A stretch of 64,000 nt of DNA from Caenorhabditis elegans (Eukaryota > Nematoda > Chromadorea > Rhabditida > Rhabditidae): positions 8,242,501 to 8,306,500 of the forward strand of contig NC_003280.10 in assembly GCF_000002985.6 (NCBI RefSeq), given 5' to 3'. Positions 1-11,253 of this stretch are shown piece by piece. Every line of letters begins with the position of its first letter. The first letter of the stretch is position 1. The notes beneath the pieces were generated by a model, which saw nothing but the letters and a program-made list of their open reading frames with translations, searched no databases and was not told where the DNA came from. Both the position numbers and the translations under genes were made by a program.

Positions 1-27
1 TATATTCAACAGAAAATCAACATTAGA

Positions 28-1190
28 ATGCTAAAAATGTTGATGAAAATTATGGTCTTGATGGGAATTGCCAATATTGCAGCATCTTTTGTGGTTTGTT
101 TCTTGTGCAATGTTAATTTCAAAATTAAAGTATCCAGGTTTCCTCGGTCAGATTCCAATCAGCTCCGATGCGCGCGTTGATAGAAATTAACCGAGGTTTG
201 TGCTGTTTCATTTTGACTTTAAGATGTTTATGAAAAATAAATAAAGTATCCATAAAAGTCAATAACGATGTGTTTTATAAAAGTAGACTATTTCTCGACT
301 GTGTTTTGAATAAAAAATCAAAGAAACATATGGAACCACTTAACAGATATTCCAGAATTTTTTGGAAACCATTACTTTTTTATTTTCAATTTGAAAAATA
401 TCTGCAAATGACTCAAGATATGCATAGAAGTATGCATGCGTCCATGTGGAATGAATTTAAAATCTGATATAATAAAATAGTTTGGTCGCATATGAAATTG
501 TTATAGTGTTCTATTTCAATTCCAGAACTTGCAAAACGATCAGTCTCACAACTGAATCAGTACGCCGGTTTTGACACTCTTGGAGGAATGGGTCTCGGAA
601 AGCGAAGTGAACCAGATCAAGCAGGAGAGAAAAGAGCATTGAGCACTTTTGATTCACTTGGAGGTAGGTGTATGTAACACGTTTCTTGTTGAAAAAATAT
701 GAAAAATGATTCATAGTTTGATCCTGCTACTCTGAGACTCTGAGACCAAATTCCAACAAAATCAAAATTTTGAAACTTCGTCTATAAGTTCGTCAATTGT
801 GCGAAGCTAATCTGAAATTAGTCATATAAAATAATGAAAATTGTTAAATAATCAGGGGGTAAGTTTTTCAAAATATTAAACTGCGTTCACTTGATCTTTC
901 GATTTTTGGAACATCTTTAGCAACTGCAAACTTCAATGTTCTTAATCACATCATTCAAGTTGTAAGATTATAAATAGATTGTCGAGATATTCATAGACCA
1001 CTACACTAATCCTTCAATTGTTCTTTTTTTCTACAATTGGTCTAATCATTGATACATCAATAAAGTTTTAGGAATGGGACTCGGTAAACGATCATCATCA
1101 TCTTCGAGAGTTTTTGTGTATGACAAGCGTGCCCTCCAGCACTTTAGCTCATTGGATACTCTTGGTGGAATGGGATTCGGAAGAAAGTGA
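28..1190 (+). CDS. nlp-5: Neuropeptide-like precursor NLP-5 (MGL/MGF-amide peptides)
   Basis: Secreted neuropeptide precursor. A Met-rich hydrophobic signal peptide starts at 28. Exon 2 (about 526-663) and exon 3 (1072-1190) encode three related peptides separated by basic sites: SVSQLNQYAGFDTLGGMGL, ALSTFDSLGGMGL and ALQHFSSLDTLGGMGF. The first two are followed by GKR, giving C-terminal amidation and dibasic cleavage. The third ends GRK at the stop, so Gly again supplies the amide. The first intron is not settled. Donors at 91 and 94 are phase 0 while the strong acceptor before 526 needs phase 1; a weaker acceptor before 507 would fit phase 0. The exon 2/3 junction (664-1071) is clean and splits the second peptide. 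I recognise the peptides as those of C. elegans nlp-5 (buccalin-like). Exon 1 is the uncertain part. Confidence 0.85.
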
Positions 1191-1765
1191 TGATTGAAAT
1201 TAATTTACCAGTTTATTGTATTGTCTCATAAAATTGAATTGACCAAATGAAGATGCTTCTTGTTTGAATGTTACATTTAAAGGTTATCTACCTCATATTT
1301 TATGTTTAGATCTTACCACACAAACGAGTGTTTTTGAGAACGGAACGAATATATGGTGAAATGTATTAGAAAAACCGGATTCTTCTGGAGAAATATTTTA
1401 TTAAAACATTTTTGAACGTTTGAAACTCGGCGCTTACAGGACCAAATTCGGAAATTGTTTCTTCCAGAGTTTCAAATAGAACACACAGAAGAAAAGTAGA
1501 CACGAGGTAGGCATGATGCAGTCACATAGGCAAGTAGGAACGGTGAGTAGTAAGGCAAGAATATGTTAGATGGTTGAGACGCAGGCCCTTACAAACATGA
1601 TTCAGAATTCAGGCCGGTATAATTTATGCACGAGGTAGGCACTTATACATGAAGAATTACCTGCCTATTGCTAATTTTACAATCAAACATAAGATAAGCC
1701 AAACGTAAGATTTTTTGTTAGTAAAAAAGTTCCTGACAAAACTTTATTTATAAATCTAGCGAGTT
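1191..1765. other. Intergenic, between convergent nlp-5 and phosphatase-like gene
   Basis: About 575 bp. It holds two direct copies of an ACGAGGTAGGCA motif (around 1501 and 1632) and a CCTGCCTA motif near 1662. This is the same TAGGCAGG-type dispersed repeat seen in the phosphatase intron (3345-3560) and near 22810-22845. No coding signal was seen. Confidence 0.5.
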
Positions 1766-3839
1766 CTATTTTCCGGATGGCTTCTTCTTAGTGATAAATC
1801 CACTCTTCGGTCCCTTTCCAACAATTGACTTTTGTGGCTTCGGCTTCTCTCCAATCGCTGCATCGTGTACAACACCAGTTGTGACAGCAAACCTAAAAAA
1901 TTTTCAAATTCCGAAAAACTGAAAAAGGATGTTGAAAACTCACTTCATGAGCATTTCACAAGCAGTCGAGTATGGCCCAACAGTACGGAAACATCCGAAT
2001 CTCTGCATCTTGATTGCCGACATTGTTTCCTTGAATCCGACTCTGTGCTCCTCGGTGATGCGGCTCACAATGATGTCAATTGTTGCATAAATTGCGCATT
2101 TTTCAACTCCAGTGGCACAAACGAGCATAATCGGACCAATGCAGACACCAGTCTTCTTAGAACTACGAATGTATTGCAGTTTGATCTGAAAAACACCGAC
2201 ACTAATAAGGAAAGTACGGTATTGGATAAAATAATGCTTATTGTTCAATTATTTGCTCAAAGAAATGATCTTAGGATCTACATTATTTAGACATTCGGAA
2301 TCCGAACTGATCGAGTTTATAACCCAATACTTGAAACTATTACAATTAAGTTTTTGAAATAACTAACCGAAGCTCTCATATCCAACATGTACTCCGGCAA
2401 CTTGGATGCATCCGCCCACTCATAGAAATGCATGAGAACAGTTTGATGATCTTGTTTCTTCTCAGTGACTGTCAGATTGAACGTCTTCATATGAGTCTCC
2501 GAATGATCATCTGATGCTTGAATCGACAATGCGGGAAAATCTTTCTTCGATCCTTTTTCCGGCCAAAATTTACGACAGATCTTGGCTTTGAGCTCACATT
2601 CTTCCAGACTCTTGGCTCCGAATTCATGAAGGAATGACTTTTCAAATCCACGATCCGAGATGTCATATGGAGCCTTGCGTTTTTGCTTCTCATCAATGTC
2701 ACCGAAGACAAGGATCATCGACGGTTTCCTTTCAGACACCATTCTCCAGAAAACATACTCGGTGTGGTCGTTGAATGGAGCTTGAGCGAAGATGTAGGCG
2801 GCTGCAATTTTAGAATTGCTCAGTTTATGAATTTATTGTTTTTTTAACTGAAGTTATACAATTCAATCTTTATTCTACCAGTTTTAAATTTTTTTATAAA
2901 CTTAAAGAAGTAGATCAATGCGATAGTACTAAGGAAAATCCATTACCTAACTATGCAGTGACTACTGGAATATTCTAGAAATGAAAAACTTGAAGTTGTG
3001 TTAGAAAACTAACATTTCTTGCTGTATCCATCAACCCATGAAGCATTATAGAAGTCATCCTTCCCATCCTGTGGAGCCAACTCAACACGCGAGTGGTCGA
3101 AGCAGTAGAGGTGTGGAATACGATTCATGTCCATGTTGTTGAGGAATTTGTCGTATGTATTTGGATAGGTCATTGCGGAGGTGTGCATTTGGTTCAAAAG
3201 CTCGGGCTGAAAATTGACTTTTTGATCATCGAAACTCTGGTAGGGTTGATCAACCCAAGCCACGGGGGCGCAACTCAAGTAAATTTTATTGTTTCTTTCT
3301 TGGTGATTTATTGAATTGATGAGCCCAGAAAATCTCAAGCGCTGGAAAGTTCAGAATGATGCAGACGCACGGGTTATAAGGTATTTACGTTGGGGTTAAT
3401 GCACGTACCTACTTATAGGAAGGCGGAAAAATTGCACGAATTAATATCTTGCCTGCCTACGTAGCTGACTACTTACTATTAGCTTCGCGTACCATGCCTT
3501 CATTCCCACGTGCCTGCATCATACAAGTTGAATTTCGGTGCACACGACACTTTCCAGACACCACAATTCGATAAAATCAAGTTAAACGGCTTGGGCCGCG
3601 CATCCGTTGGATGCCTGCCAAGGTAGAATACAACTTACCCCTTCAACAGTAACAGCCTTGAATGCTTCTTCTGGAGTGACATTCTTGTTCACCTCCTCTT
3701 CCTTTCCTTCAGCAGTTTCTCCTCCTGTTTGAGTTGTTTGGGACTCGGTGCCAGCCAATTGTCGGATTGATCCTTCGATTTCATCCTCCAGCCAAGATTG
3801 GCTTATGAATGATCTCATGAAATCCGTAGGAGTCATCAT
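1766..3839 (-). CDS. Receptor-less tyrosine-phosphatase-domain protein, probably catalytically dead
   Basis: Five exons on the minus strand (3839-3639, 3206-3014, 2801-2368, 2185-1944, 1892-1766) give 398 aa in one open frame. After a ~67-aa acidic N-terminus lies a classical protein tyrosine phosphatase fold. It has a YCFDHSRVEL stretch, then DFYNASWVDGY (the NYINASYVDGY position), YIFAQAPF (the YIATQGPL position) and WRMVSERKP. The WPD loop is WAD (about residues 260-262), so the general acid Asp is kept. The P-loop, normally HCSAGxGRTG, reads VCATGVEKC: Cys299 is present, the preceding His is Val, and the phosphate-binding Arg is Lys305. The C-terminal 40 residues are Lys/Pro-rich. It belongs to the worm-expanded intracellular PTP group, many members of which are sperm-enriched. 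It is probably a pseudophosphatase or substrate trap. Intron 1 carries an inverted repeat. Confidence 0.85.
3345..3560. repeat. Short inverted-repeat element in intron 1 of the phosphatase-like gene
   Basis: Bounded by CTGGAAAGT and ACTTTCCAG, about 215 bp apart. The interior holds inverted TGATGCAG/CTGCATCA and the TGCCTGCCTAC motif also found near 1.5 kb and 22.8 kb. It looks like a non-autonomous DNA element. Exact ends were not confirmed. Confidence 0.5.
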
Positions 3840-4411
3840 TGTAAATTGTTTATTGAAGTGTAAAGAGTAATCCGGAAGAAATTAAACAATGATTCAAAAT
3901 TGTGAAACTGTTGGAAGTTTTTTTGTTGAGTTGTTTTTTAACAGGATCACTCAAAGGTTTTCACGTAGCGGAAAATTAGAATTTTGATTAATAATTTTTG
4001 TTTAACCTTACAATTATTTTTCTTCTAGAAAATTCAGGTTTTTTCCGATTTTTAATGTTTTTTATTCCGGTCGTTCTGGGCGTGGCGGGGGTGCTTTTCA
4101 CAATTGGTAAACTGACAATAAAATAAGCTGTCTATTGATTTCTCTTGGCTGTAGTCTTTGTAGACTTTGAGAAATTGTTTGTTTGCGTGAAAAATATTTA
4201 ATTTGAAAAATTACAAAATAAATTATCGTGGCATTGCCGTACAATACTAAAAAAAACAAAAATCATCGTTAGATTGTTCTATTGATAAAGTTCAGTTTTA
4301 CTTCTCCAAATTTTTGTTGGATATCTTTCGAGCAAAAAGCTTTCGTAAGTCATACTTCAAGGTAAGAATTTTTTAGACTTCTAAAACTGACAATTATCAT
4401 CCTATTCCAGT
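3840..4411. promoter_or_regulatory. Shared divergent promoter region, phosphatase-like (-) / kinase (+)
   Basis: 572 bp separate the two divergent start codons. The kinase ATG follows a CCTATTCCAG sequence directly, which looks like a trans-splice acceptor. I could not assign a specific transcription-factor site. Confidence 0.4.
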
Positions 4412-5763
4412 ATGGGAACTCCAATTGCGCCAGTGAAAGTCAATATGGGCGACAAAATCAAGGATCAGTTCACTGTGAAGAAAAAGTTGGGAGAAGGTGC
4501 TTGTGGTCAGGTTTTCCTCGTGGATCTGATTCAAGGAGTTAGTTTGAAAGAAAGTATTCAATTACTATAAGAACTATTATAGAAGGGAAGTGCTGCAATG
4601 AAAGTAGAACCATTGATGAAGAATAAGGAGGATGAAATTCTTAAAATGGAAGTGTATGTGTTGAAGAAGTTGCAAAAGTACATAAGTCCAAATTGTAATT
4701 TTTATCTTTAATTTTCCTTTTTCAGCTCTCGCCACGTTTGTCGTCTTTTGGGGTCCGGGAAAACCGAAACATATACTTACATGGTGATGAGTGTTCTTGG
4801 AAAAGAAATTGGAGATGTTCGTCGAAGACTGCCACAGCGTAAAATGTCTGCACCATCAACTGTTCGTGTTTTCATTCAACTTGTCAAAGCTCTCCAGGTA
4901 CATATAGTTTTGAAAGGAAATTAAGAATATCTAAACTTTAGGATATGCATGAAGCTGGGTTTGTTCATCGTGACGTTAAACCTAGCAACATGGCGTTGGG
5001 AGTCAAGAACGAACAAGTTGTCTACATTTTCGATTTTGGCTTATCACGTCAGATCATGCTTCCGGATGCAAGTGGCAAGCTGAAATTGAGAGAGCCACGT
5101 AACAAGTCAATGTTTCGTGGAACTGTTCGCTATTGTAGTTTGAATGTGCATTTGCATAAGGAGCAAGTTAGTGCCACGTGTGTCTACCTCTAAACATACG
5201 TTTTTACAGGGGAGACATGATGATTTGTATGGAGCACTGTATGCCATGATCGAGACTGCTACCTCCACTCTTCCTTGGAAAGGAAAACCGAAAAAAGAAA
5301 CTTCTGCTTTGAAAGAGAAGACTACCGATGTTCAGCTGTGCAAGGTATTACTGTTAGTATTAAAATTAGCAAAACTCTGCTTGCAGGGTTGTCCAAAATC
5401 ATTCTTGGAAATTGCGACTACCCTTCGGAAGTTAACTTACAAAGAGACACCTCCATATGGCAGTTTCATGGAGAAGTTGAAGGCTGATCTTCCAAAAGGA
5501 GTCAAGATGTATGATAGTTGAGCAGTCACTTGTATTATATTTTCACTTTCAGGACTGATCCATTCGAATGGAACTTGAAAGGTGCATTGGATGAGAACAA
5601 CAATGGAAACAAGTCGGATCGTGAGGATGCAGAGCGTGGCGGTGGAGCAGATACAGTCAATGAGGTTGATGAGAGTGTGATTACTGAAGATCGTGCAGAT
5701 ACAACTTCTTCGTCAAAGAATGGAGAAGAATATGCTCCAGAAGACACTCTTGACAATATCTAG
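4412..5763 (+). CDS. Casein-kinase-1 / tau-tubulin-kinase-like protein kinase
   Basis: Seven exons (4412-4537, 4583-4677, 4726-4897, 4942-5166, 5210-5344, 5387-5508, 5553-5763) give 361 aa. Kinase landmarks are intact: glycine-rich loop LGEGACGQVF (residues 26-35), catalytic Lys49 in AAMKVE, HRDVKPSN (140-147) and DFG (162-164). The arrangement HRDVKPSNMALG, followed by an FRGTVRY activation segment in place of APE, places it in the CK1 superfamily, TTBK-like branch. That branch is greatly expanded in Caenorhabditis and is largely spermatogenic. The last ~70 residues are an acidic Glu/Asp-rich tail. The start is chosen at the first ATG, directly after the acceptor-like CCTATTCCAG. All key catalytic residues are present, so it should be active, unlike its divergent phosphatase-like neighbour. 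I would call it F35C11.3-like from memory but do not rely on that. Confidence 0.9.
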
Positions 5764-7445
5764 ATGATACTAGATTCTGGGGATGAAATTATTTTTGTGA
5801 ATGATGTTTGGCTGTAGTGAATGAATGAATGATTGAAAGCAATTTTGTTTGAATCTTTTATTTTTCATTGCAACTACTACGGCTCAAAGAATATTACAAA
5901 CATGGGTAACTTGAGCAACAAAATGGTCTTTATAGAGGTCATAGTATATTCTGAAATCACGCTTCAACTACGAACACTGCTGAAGCAAATTGGAATCTTT
6001 ATGCTTCCGATTCTCCTGGCAATACGACAACATAAGACCAATTTTTTAAAATTGAAAGCATCCAAGATTCGAATCATATTATGCTACCCTGTATTTTTAT
6101 AATTTTGTACGTAGTACCAACAACTGCTACGAAACTCTCAATTTCATAAAAACTTTCATCATTTTACAACTAAATGTAGTTTCAAAAAAAATCATGTGGT
6201 GTCTAATTATACTCGTAAACATGTTTCGAGTAGGAAAATGTTGTTCATTTGACTATTTACTGAACTAATGTTTTTTAATTTTGAAAACAAAAAAACTAGA
6301 CTCAAACAAAAAGCAGTACAGGAAAACTTGATACGACTCAGGACGAATAGTGCATGTAATAAATTTGATGAATCAGTATTTTCTCTCTATCATTCTCTTT
6401 TTCTCTCTTTACCAGTCGGCCATTTTTCATTCGTCACAAAAGTAAACAAAATCGTTTTCTCTCTTTCATTTTTAACTGTCTGTATGCCATTTCCACTGTC
6501 TCTTTCAACTCTACGCACGTCTATTTGACAATTGTACTGACACCTTGCAGCAGCATGCAGTGATAACTATATGACTAATCCATATCTTCTTTCATTTTGA
6601 ACTTTTGACAGATGCTTCTGGACTTTTAAAAACAAAAACAATTATAACTGAAAATCAATTGTAATCAAATAAAAAATGTGTTTGAAATGTAACCTTTTAA
6701 AGCAAATCGAGAAGTTGTTCATTATTTGACATACTTTTGAAGTTTTAGAAAACATTTATAAGCTTTATATTGTAAACGATCAAAAACAGTATCGAATAAA
6801 AGTACCAACCAAACAGGTATCAACAATTAGAACGTAGAACCATCATACTGAAAAAACTTGTTTTTCATTCTGCTGAAACATACATAGTTCTCGTACATAC
6901 AGTTTTGTTTTCAAATTGTTGTCAGCTGAAACATATTTTCCTAAAGTTTAATTGTTTGATTTATCAGCAAATTTACCAAAATACTCAATCTACGTGCATC
7001 TATTTGTTGAGACTAGAACATTTTTAAAGGACACCCTGATTTCTATCATATTTTTTAAAAATTTCGTGTTTTTCACCTGATTAGAATTTATTTTCACGTA
7101 AATCTAGATTTTGTCTTTTTTTGCAGGTGGATGGCGTGGATGTTCCACTTAACATAAGCTTCACTATCTTTCGTTTTAGATTTTTTTTGGGTTTGAACCG
7201 TCTGTTTTTGTTCCAGATCCCTTATAGATATCTTTGATTACCAAGCATTGTGAAGTTTTAGAGGATCTAATCTTGATATGCTCCTTCAATTCAAATCACT
7301 TTTCCCTTCATTTTTCTCTATTCAAACAACCTATTTTTCTCTCTAATTCTCTCACTCAACTATATTTCTTATCAGCTTATCAGTGTCACCTTGACAACCG
7401 CCTCTTCTCTGCTCACCGCCAGACAAAGAGCAATTCATCGGATGT
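5764..7445. other. Intergenic, pyrimidine-rich
   Basis: No convincing gene. 6385-6540 and 7290-7400 contain CT-rich tracts (TCTCTCT, TTTCTC) on the plus strand, common upstream of nematode genes. The right part is the presumed promoter of the PGAP4-like gene. Confidence 0.4.
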
Positions 7446-9218
7446 ATGGCTAAAAATATAATTGTTTCTGTAATATGGCAGTTATTTTGGTTTTCTATTC
7501 TATTTCCTATTCTTCATGTCGGAATATTGGCTGTTAGAGGAGTTGTACCCAAACTTGGATACGATGAACGACTTTTTCCAAAGTGAGATTTTAATTTTGA
7601 AATTTCCAAATTCTTTTGAATCATTTTTTAGGAAACTTTTGACGAACGACCAGGCATTAAACCAGCATCGGATTAAAATTGCAGATGGAATTTTCAAAAA
7701 TTTTACAAAATTGACAGCAACCCCCACAAGTGTAGAGATTCGAGTTGTTGCTTCAGATCGTGGAAATAATTTTCTTTATCAGGTTTTAAAATTTATAATT
7801 TAATTCCAGACATTCCCATTGCAGACAGTCATATTCTTACTAGAACAGCAATATGGAACGTTCAATTATAGTCTCAGTATTTGCAATGTGGAATCTAAAA
7901 TATTCTCGGATCTTCTAAAATTTAATTCGATAGAAATTCCTGTATATACTGTGGGCGAAAGGAATGCAAATTCTCAAAAAGTACTGAATTCAACTCTAAA
8001 CAAGGAAAATGAAGATTACTGGAAGTGCCTCGGAGCTGAAACACAGTCAAGGTGGGTAATGAAATCTATGAAGTTATTTCAAATGTTAACTTTCCAGGTA
8101 TCTATTATTAATTGAAGATGATTCAATAATAATTCCACAATTCTCAAAGCTTCTACAATCGCTTGTGATAAAATTAGATTATCATGAAAGCATAGATTTT
8201 GTGAAGTTGTATCATCCGAATTATCTACGAAAACTTCCATCTTATGTTTTGGTATGGGACAAAGGATAAGTAAGATTGGAGTTAAAAAAAATACAATTTC
8301 AGATGGGTGCCTTATCGATTCTAATTTCATTTTTATCATGTTCAGCAATCAAATCACTTTTCAAATCTTATCCAATTTTAACATTCCTAATTCTTTCCAT
8401 TGCCTGCTTCCTCGATCTCCGAACCCATGGATGCCAGGTAAGATCAGTTGATCTTGCGAACTGAAATATTAAAATGCTGTATTTCAGTTCCCAGCCGATT
8501 TTCGCTTCTACTTAACCGGTTCTGCATACATATCATATCCCGAATCATGTTGTACACCTGCTGTGATTTTTAGACAATCTTCCATTTCTAATATGCAAAA
8601 TTATTTTAGAAGAACCGTCGCTTTCAATGGTTAGTTTGAAGTTTTAAACTTTTCAAGATTTTGAGAATCAATGGTTTAACGCTTAACTATAAGCTGCTAT
8701 CAGAATTTTCTCTTCGCTAGAGAATTGATAAAATTTGAAATAATCAGTAGAACCTAAATATATTATTGAAAAGTCGGCACTATCACTTTTGAAAAAAAAA
8801 ACTCTGTAAGGTTCTGTAAATCTAAACAACTTCAGTTTAGTTGACGAACATATTGGTTCGACTTTAGATTTCTCCTTGTTAGAGTTCTAATGTATAAAAA
8901 TTAAATTTGAATTGTCATTCATCACTCGAAAAATTACACACCTTCTTGAGTTTCATGTTGTCTGCGAATATTCGATCTTTGAGCATTTTCGGTCAAACTT
9001 TTTTCGCTGAAAAGCATGTCAACAAAAAAGACAAAAAAACTGGCAGGCATCCAGACTCTTCTCATTTTGAAATGTTTTCAGGTCATGCAAAGGATCATAT
9101 TCTAGATGAATCTCCATTCACGGGTCGACAATCAGATATCAACTACGTAACTCATATCGGATCATTCAGCTCTGTTCGTCAGAGATCTGTATTTTTATCG
9201 GAATTACGAGATATTTGA
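7446..9218 (+). CDS. PGAP4/TMEM246-like Golgi glycosyltransferase
   Basis: Seven exons (7446-7582, 7632-7782, 7810-8051, 8098-8251, 8303-8437, 8488-8629, 9082-9218) give 365 aa. The order of parts matches PGAP4 (TMEM246), the Golgi enzyme that adds GalNAc to GPI anchors. There is an N-terminal signal anchor (about residues 4-28), a luminal region with LSICNVES, and the metal-binding IEDD motif (about 182-185) of a GT-A fold. A pair of hydrophobic segments (about 229-270) interrupts the catalytic domain. The second half follows with FYLTGSAY and CCTPAVIF. The split GT-A fold with an inserted transmembrane hairpin is the family hallmark. The start is the in-frame ATG that supplies the membrane anchor; a Met in another frame downstream would lose it. 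Exon 3 has two in-frame acceptors (7810 or 7825). Intron 6 is 452 bp, long for this gene. Confidence 0.7.
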
Positions 9219-11253
9219 AGATGGAACCAACTTCCCGGAAATGATGATAGAATGAATTAGAAAGAACCTGCCATCTTCTCAATGACTTATGATTTGATTT
9301 TTGAAGGGTTCATGTCAATCATATCCTCCCTCCTCTATTATTTTTGCTCGTAAACCTCGTTTTTGAGGTGTCACGTGGTTTTAACTTTTATGACGGCGTA
9401 ACTCGAACACGTGTTGATACTGAAGTTATTGTTATTAGATTTTTTCTTTTTTTCAATTTTCGAATAAAACTTAAAATTTTACTGGATTTTGTAAAGTTGA
9501 CTGTAGTCAAAAAATCAAAAGAACAATATAGTTGGTTGTGCGAAAAATAACATCGGCAATTTTCAAAGGGATTCCTCTTCTATGTTTTGATTCCAGAAAG
9601 CTTTAATGGTTTTTGAAATTATTTTCTATTTTCTCCATTTGAATGTTGTGTTTTGTTCTTAGTTGATCCACAGGAAAACTACAGTAGCAAAGCTTTCCAT
9701 ATTTGCAAGCTTATGCAATATTCAGTTCTGGATATTTTGACCAAGAGGACTGTTGCAAGCCTATTGAATTGTAATATGATTTTTCTGTTTCCTTAAATTC
9801 TATAAGATAACTTACCAAAATCTCGAGAGGTATCTGAGCTCTACAAACCAACTCCACCCACCAAATTATTTGGTTGTCCGAGATATGATGGGTACACAGA
9901 ACAGATACCAGTGATACACAGAACAACTGTCAGAACTTTTCAATATGCCAACTTTTTTCGACTTTCAAATTTTTTTGGTAGATTCATCCTTCATCCTCTT
10001 ATTTCCTCGTTTTTTACAGTTTCAAGATACAATCTTTGCAACCGTTCGTTCCTCAATGCCTCATTTAATCTCGCACCACTTTTCTTCGTTTTCCCATCAC
10101 CCCATACAGATTTCCTTTGTTCATTTTACCGCCAGGAAGAGATCTCTTTACGGGGTGTTTTAAGGGGCGTAGGCGGGGAAGGAGGGAGACTATGGTGGTG
10201 GTGATCAGGCCATTTTTACGGCTCTCGTTGAGCTGTCAAACTACTCGATTGCACTATCAAGTGGGATAGGGAAGCTGCTCCCGTTTGTGAGCACTTGTGT
10301 GTAGCCAATACACGAAAAAAGTTAGGATTTTGGATGAGTAAATAGAAAATGAGGTGATTTTGTCAATTAGGTCATTTTCGACACATTTCTCACTTGCTAT
10401 GCATTTTCTAGTCATAGCAGCGTTTTCCCCAGTGGAGTAACTTTTTCGTGATTTCAATGGGTTACTGTAGATGTAGTAGACTCTAAAAATATAATAAATG
10501 CAACCTATTCATGTCAACTAAAAAAACTCGAACCACAGTAATCCCCCTATAACTTCAGTGCTAATTTTTTTCGATTTCAATTAATTTTAACGAAGTCTCT
10601 CGTCACTTATCATTAGTGGTTCAAGTTTAATATACCGTAGTTTTCCTGGATGTTTCCTTCTTCGGAGATTCCATACAGATTTTTACACTATCATTGCCGT
10701 TGAAAAAAACTATTTTTAGTACTCTGTTCTGATGATAAAGTCGCGGACATAAAAAATAAACCAGCAATGATTCACACTCCTCGAAAACTTTGTTCACTTT
10801 TTCAAAATTTTCAATTAGGTACTGTAGTTCTGAAATTGTGTGGTTCACGCAAGGCGCATTGCACACTTTTTTATTCTCTCCAATTTTTAGCGCGAAATTT
10901 TTTTTGTGAAAACAACTGAGGACCGTTTCCACTCGATTTTCCTTTCTGCCTACAAGCCAAATAAATTCATTTCTAGTATCTTTGTTTGCTGTAACTCATT
11001 TCTGCTTCTGAATTTCGTGGAATCTTTCCTATTTTACAAAAAAGAAATACGTTTATTTTTTCTAAACAATCTTTCAACAAAAAACCATCAGCCGAATTTT
11101 CTTTTAGTTTGTCGACGATTTTCTCTCCGCACCGATGTGTTTTTTATTGTTGTGAAATTGGAGTTTACGGTTTACGGTTTTCTGCGCTCCCCATTTCCAC
11201 TTTCCGCATCAATTTCAATCTTCAATCAGTATTATTTACAGATACAAAAGAGT
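9219..11253. other. Intergenic, upstream of the PLA2-like gene
   Basis: About 2 kb. 10130-10200 is a short GGGG/GGTGG-rich stretch. Several ACTACAGTA-type motifs common in worm intergenic DNA occur, for example near 9678 and 10466. A 268-codon open frame entering from 10906 is open by chance upstream of the real start at 11254. No independent gene was seen. Confidence 0.4.

Noticed and set aside
1832-2290. 152-codon plus-strand open frame
   Set aside because: Antisense shadow of the phosphatase exons; no splice signals or family features.
5518-5756. Separate small gene at the kinase 3' end
   Set aside because: It is kinase exon 7 (553-based phase) and its antisense shadow.
10906-11253. 268-codon open frame as a longer PLA2-like N-terminus
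   Set aside because: The in-frame Met at 11254 begins a proper signal peptide; the upstream part is Phe/Asn-rich intergenic translation.
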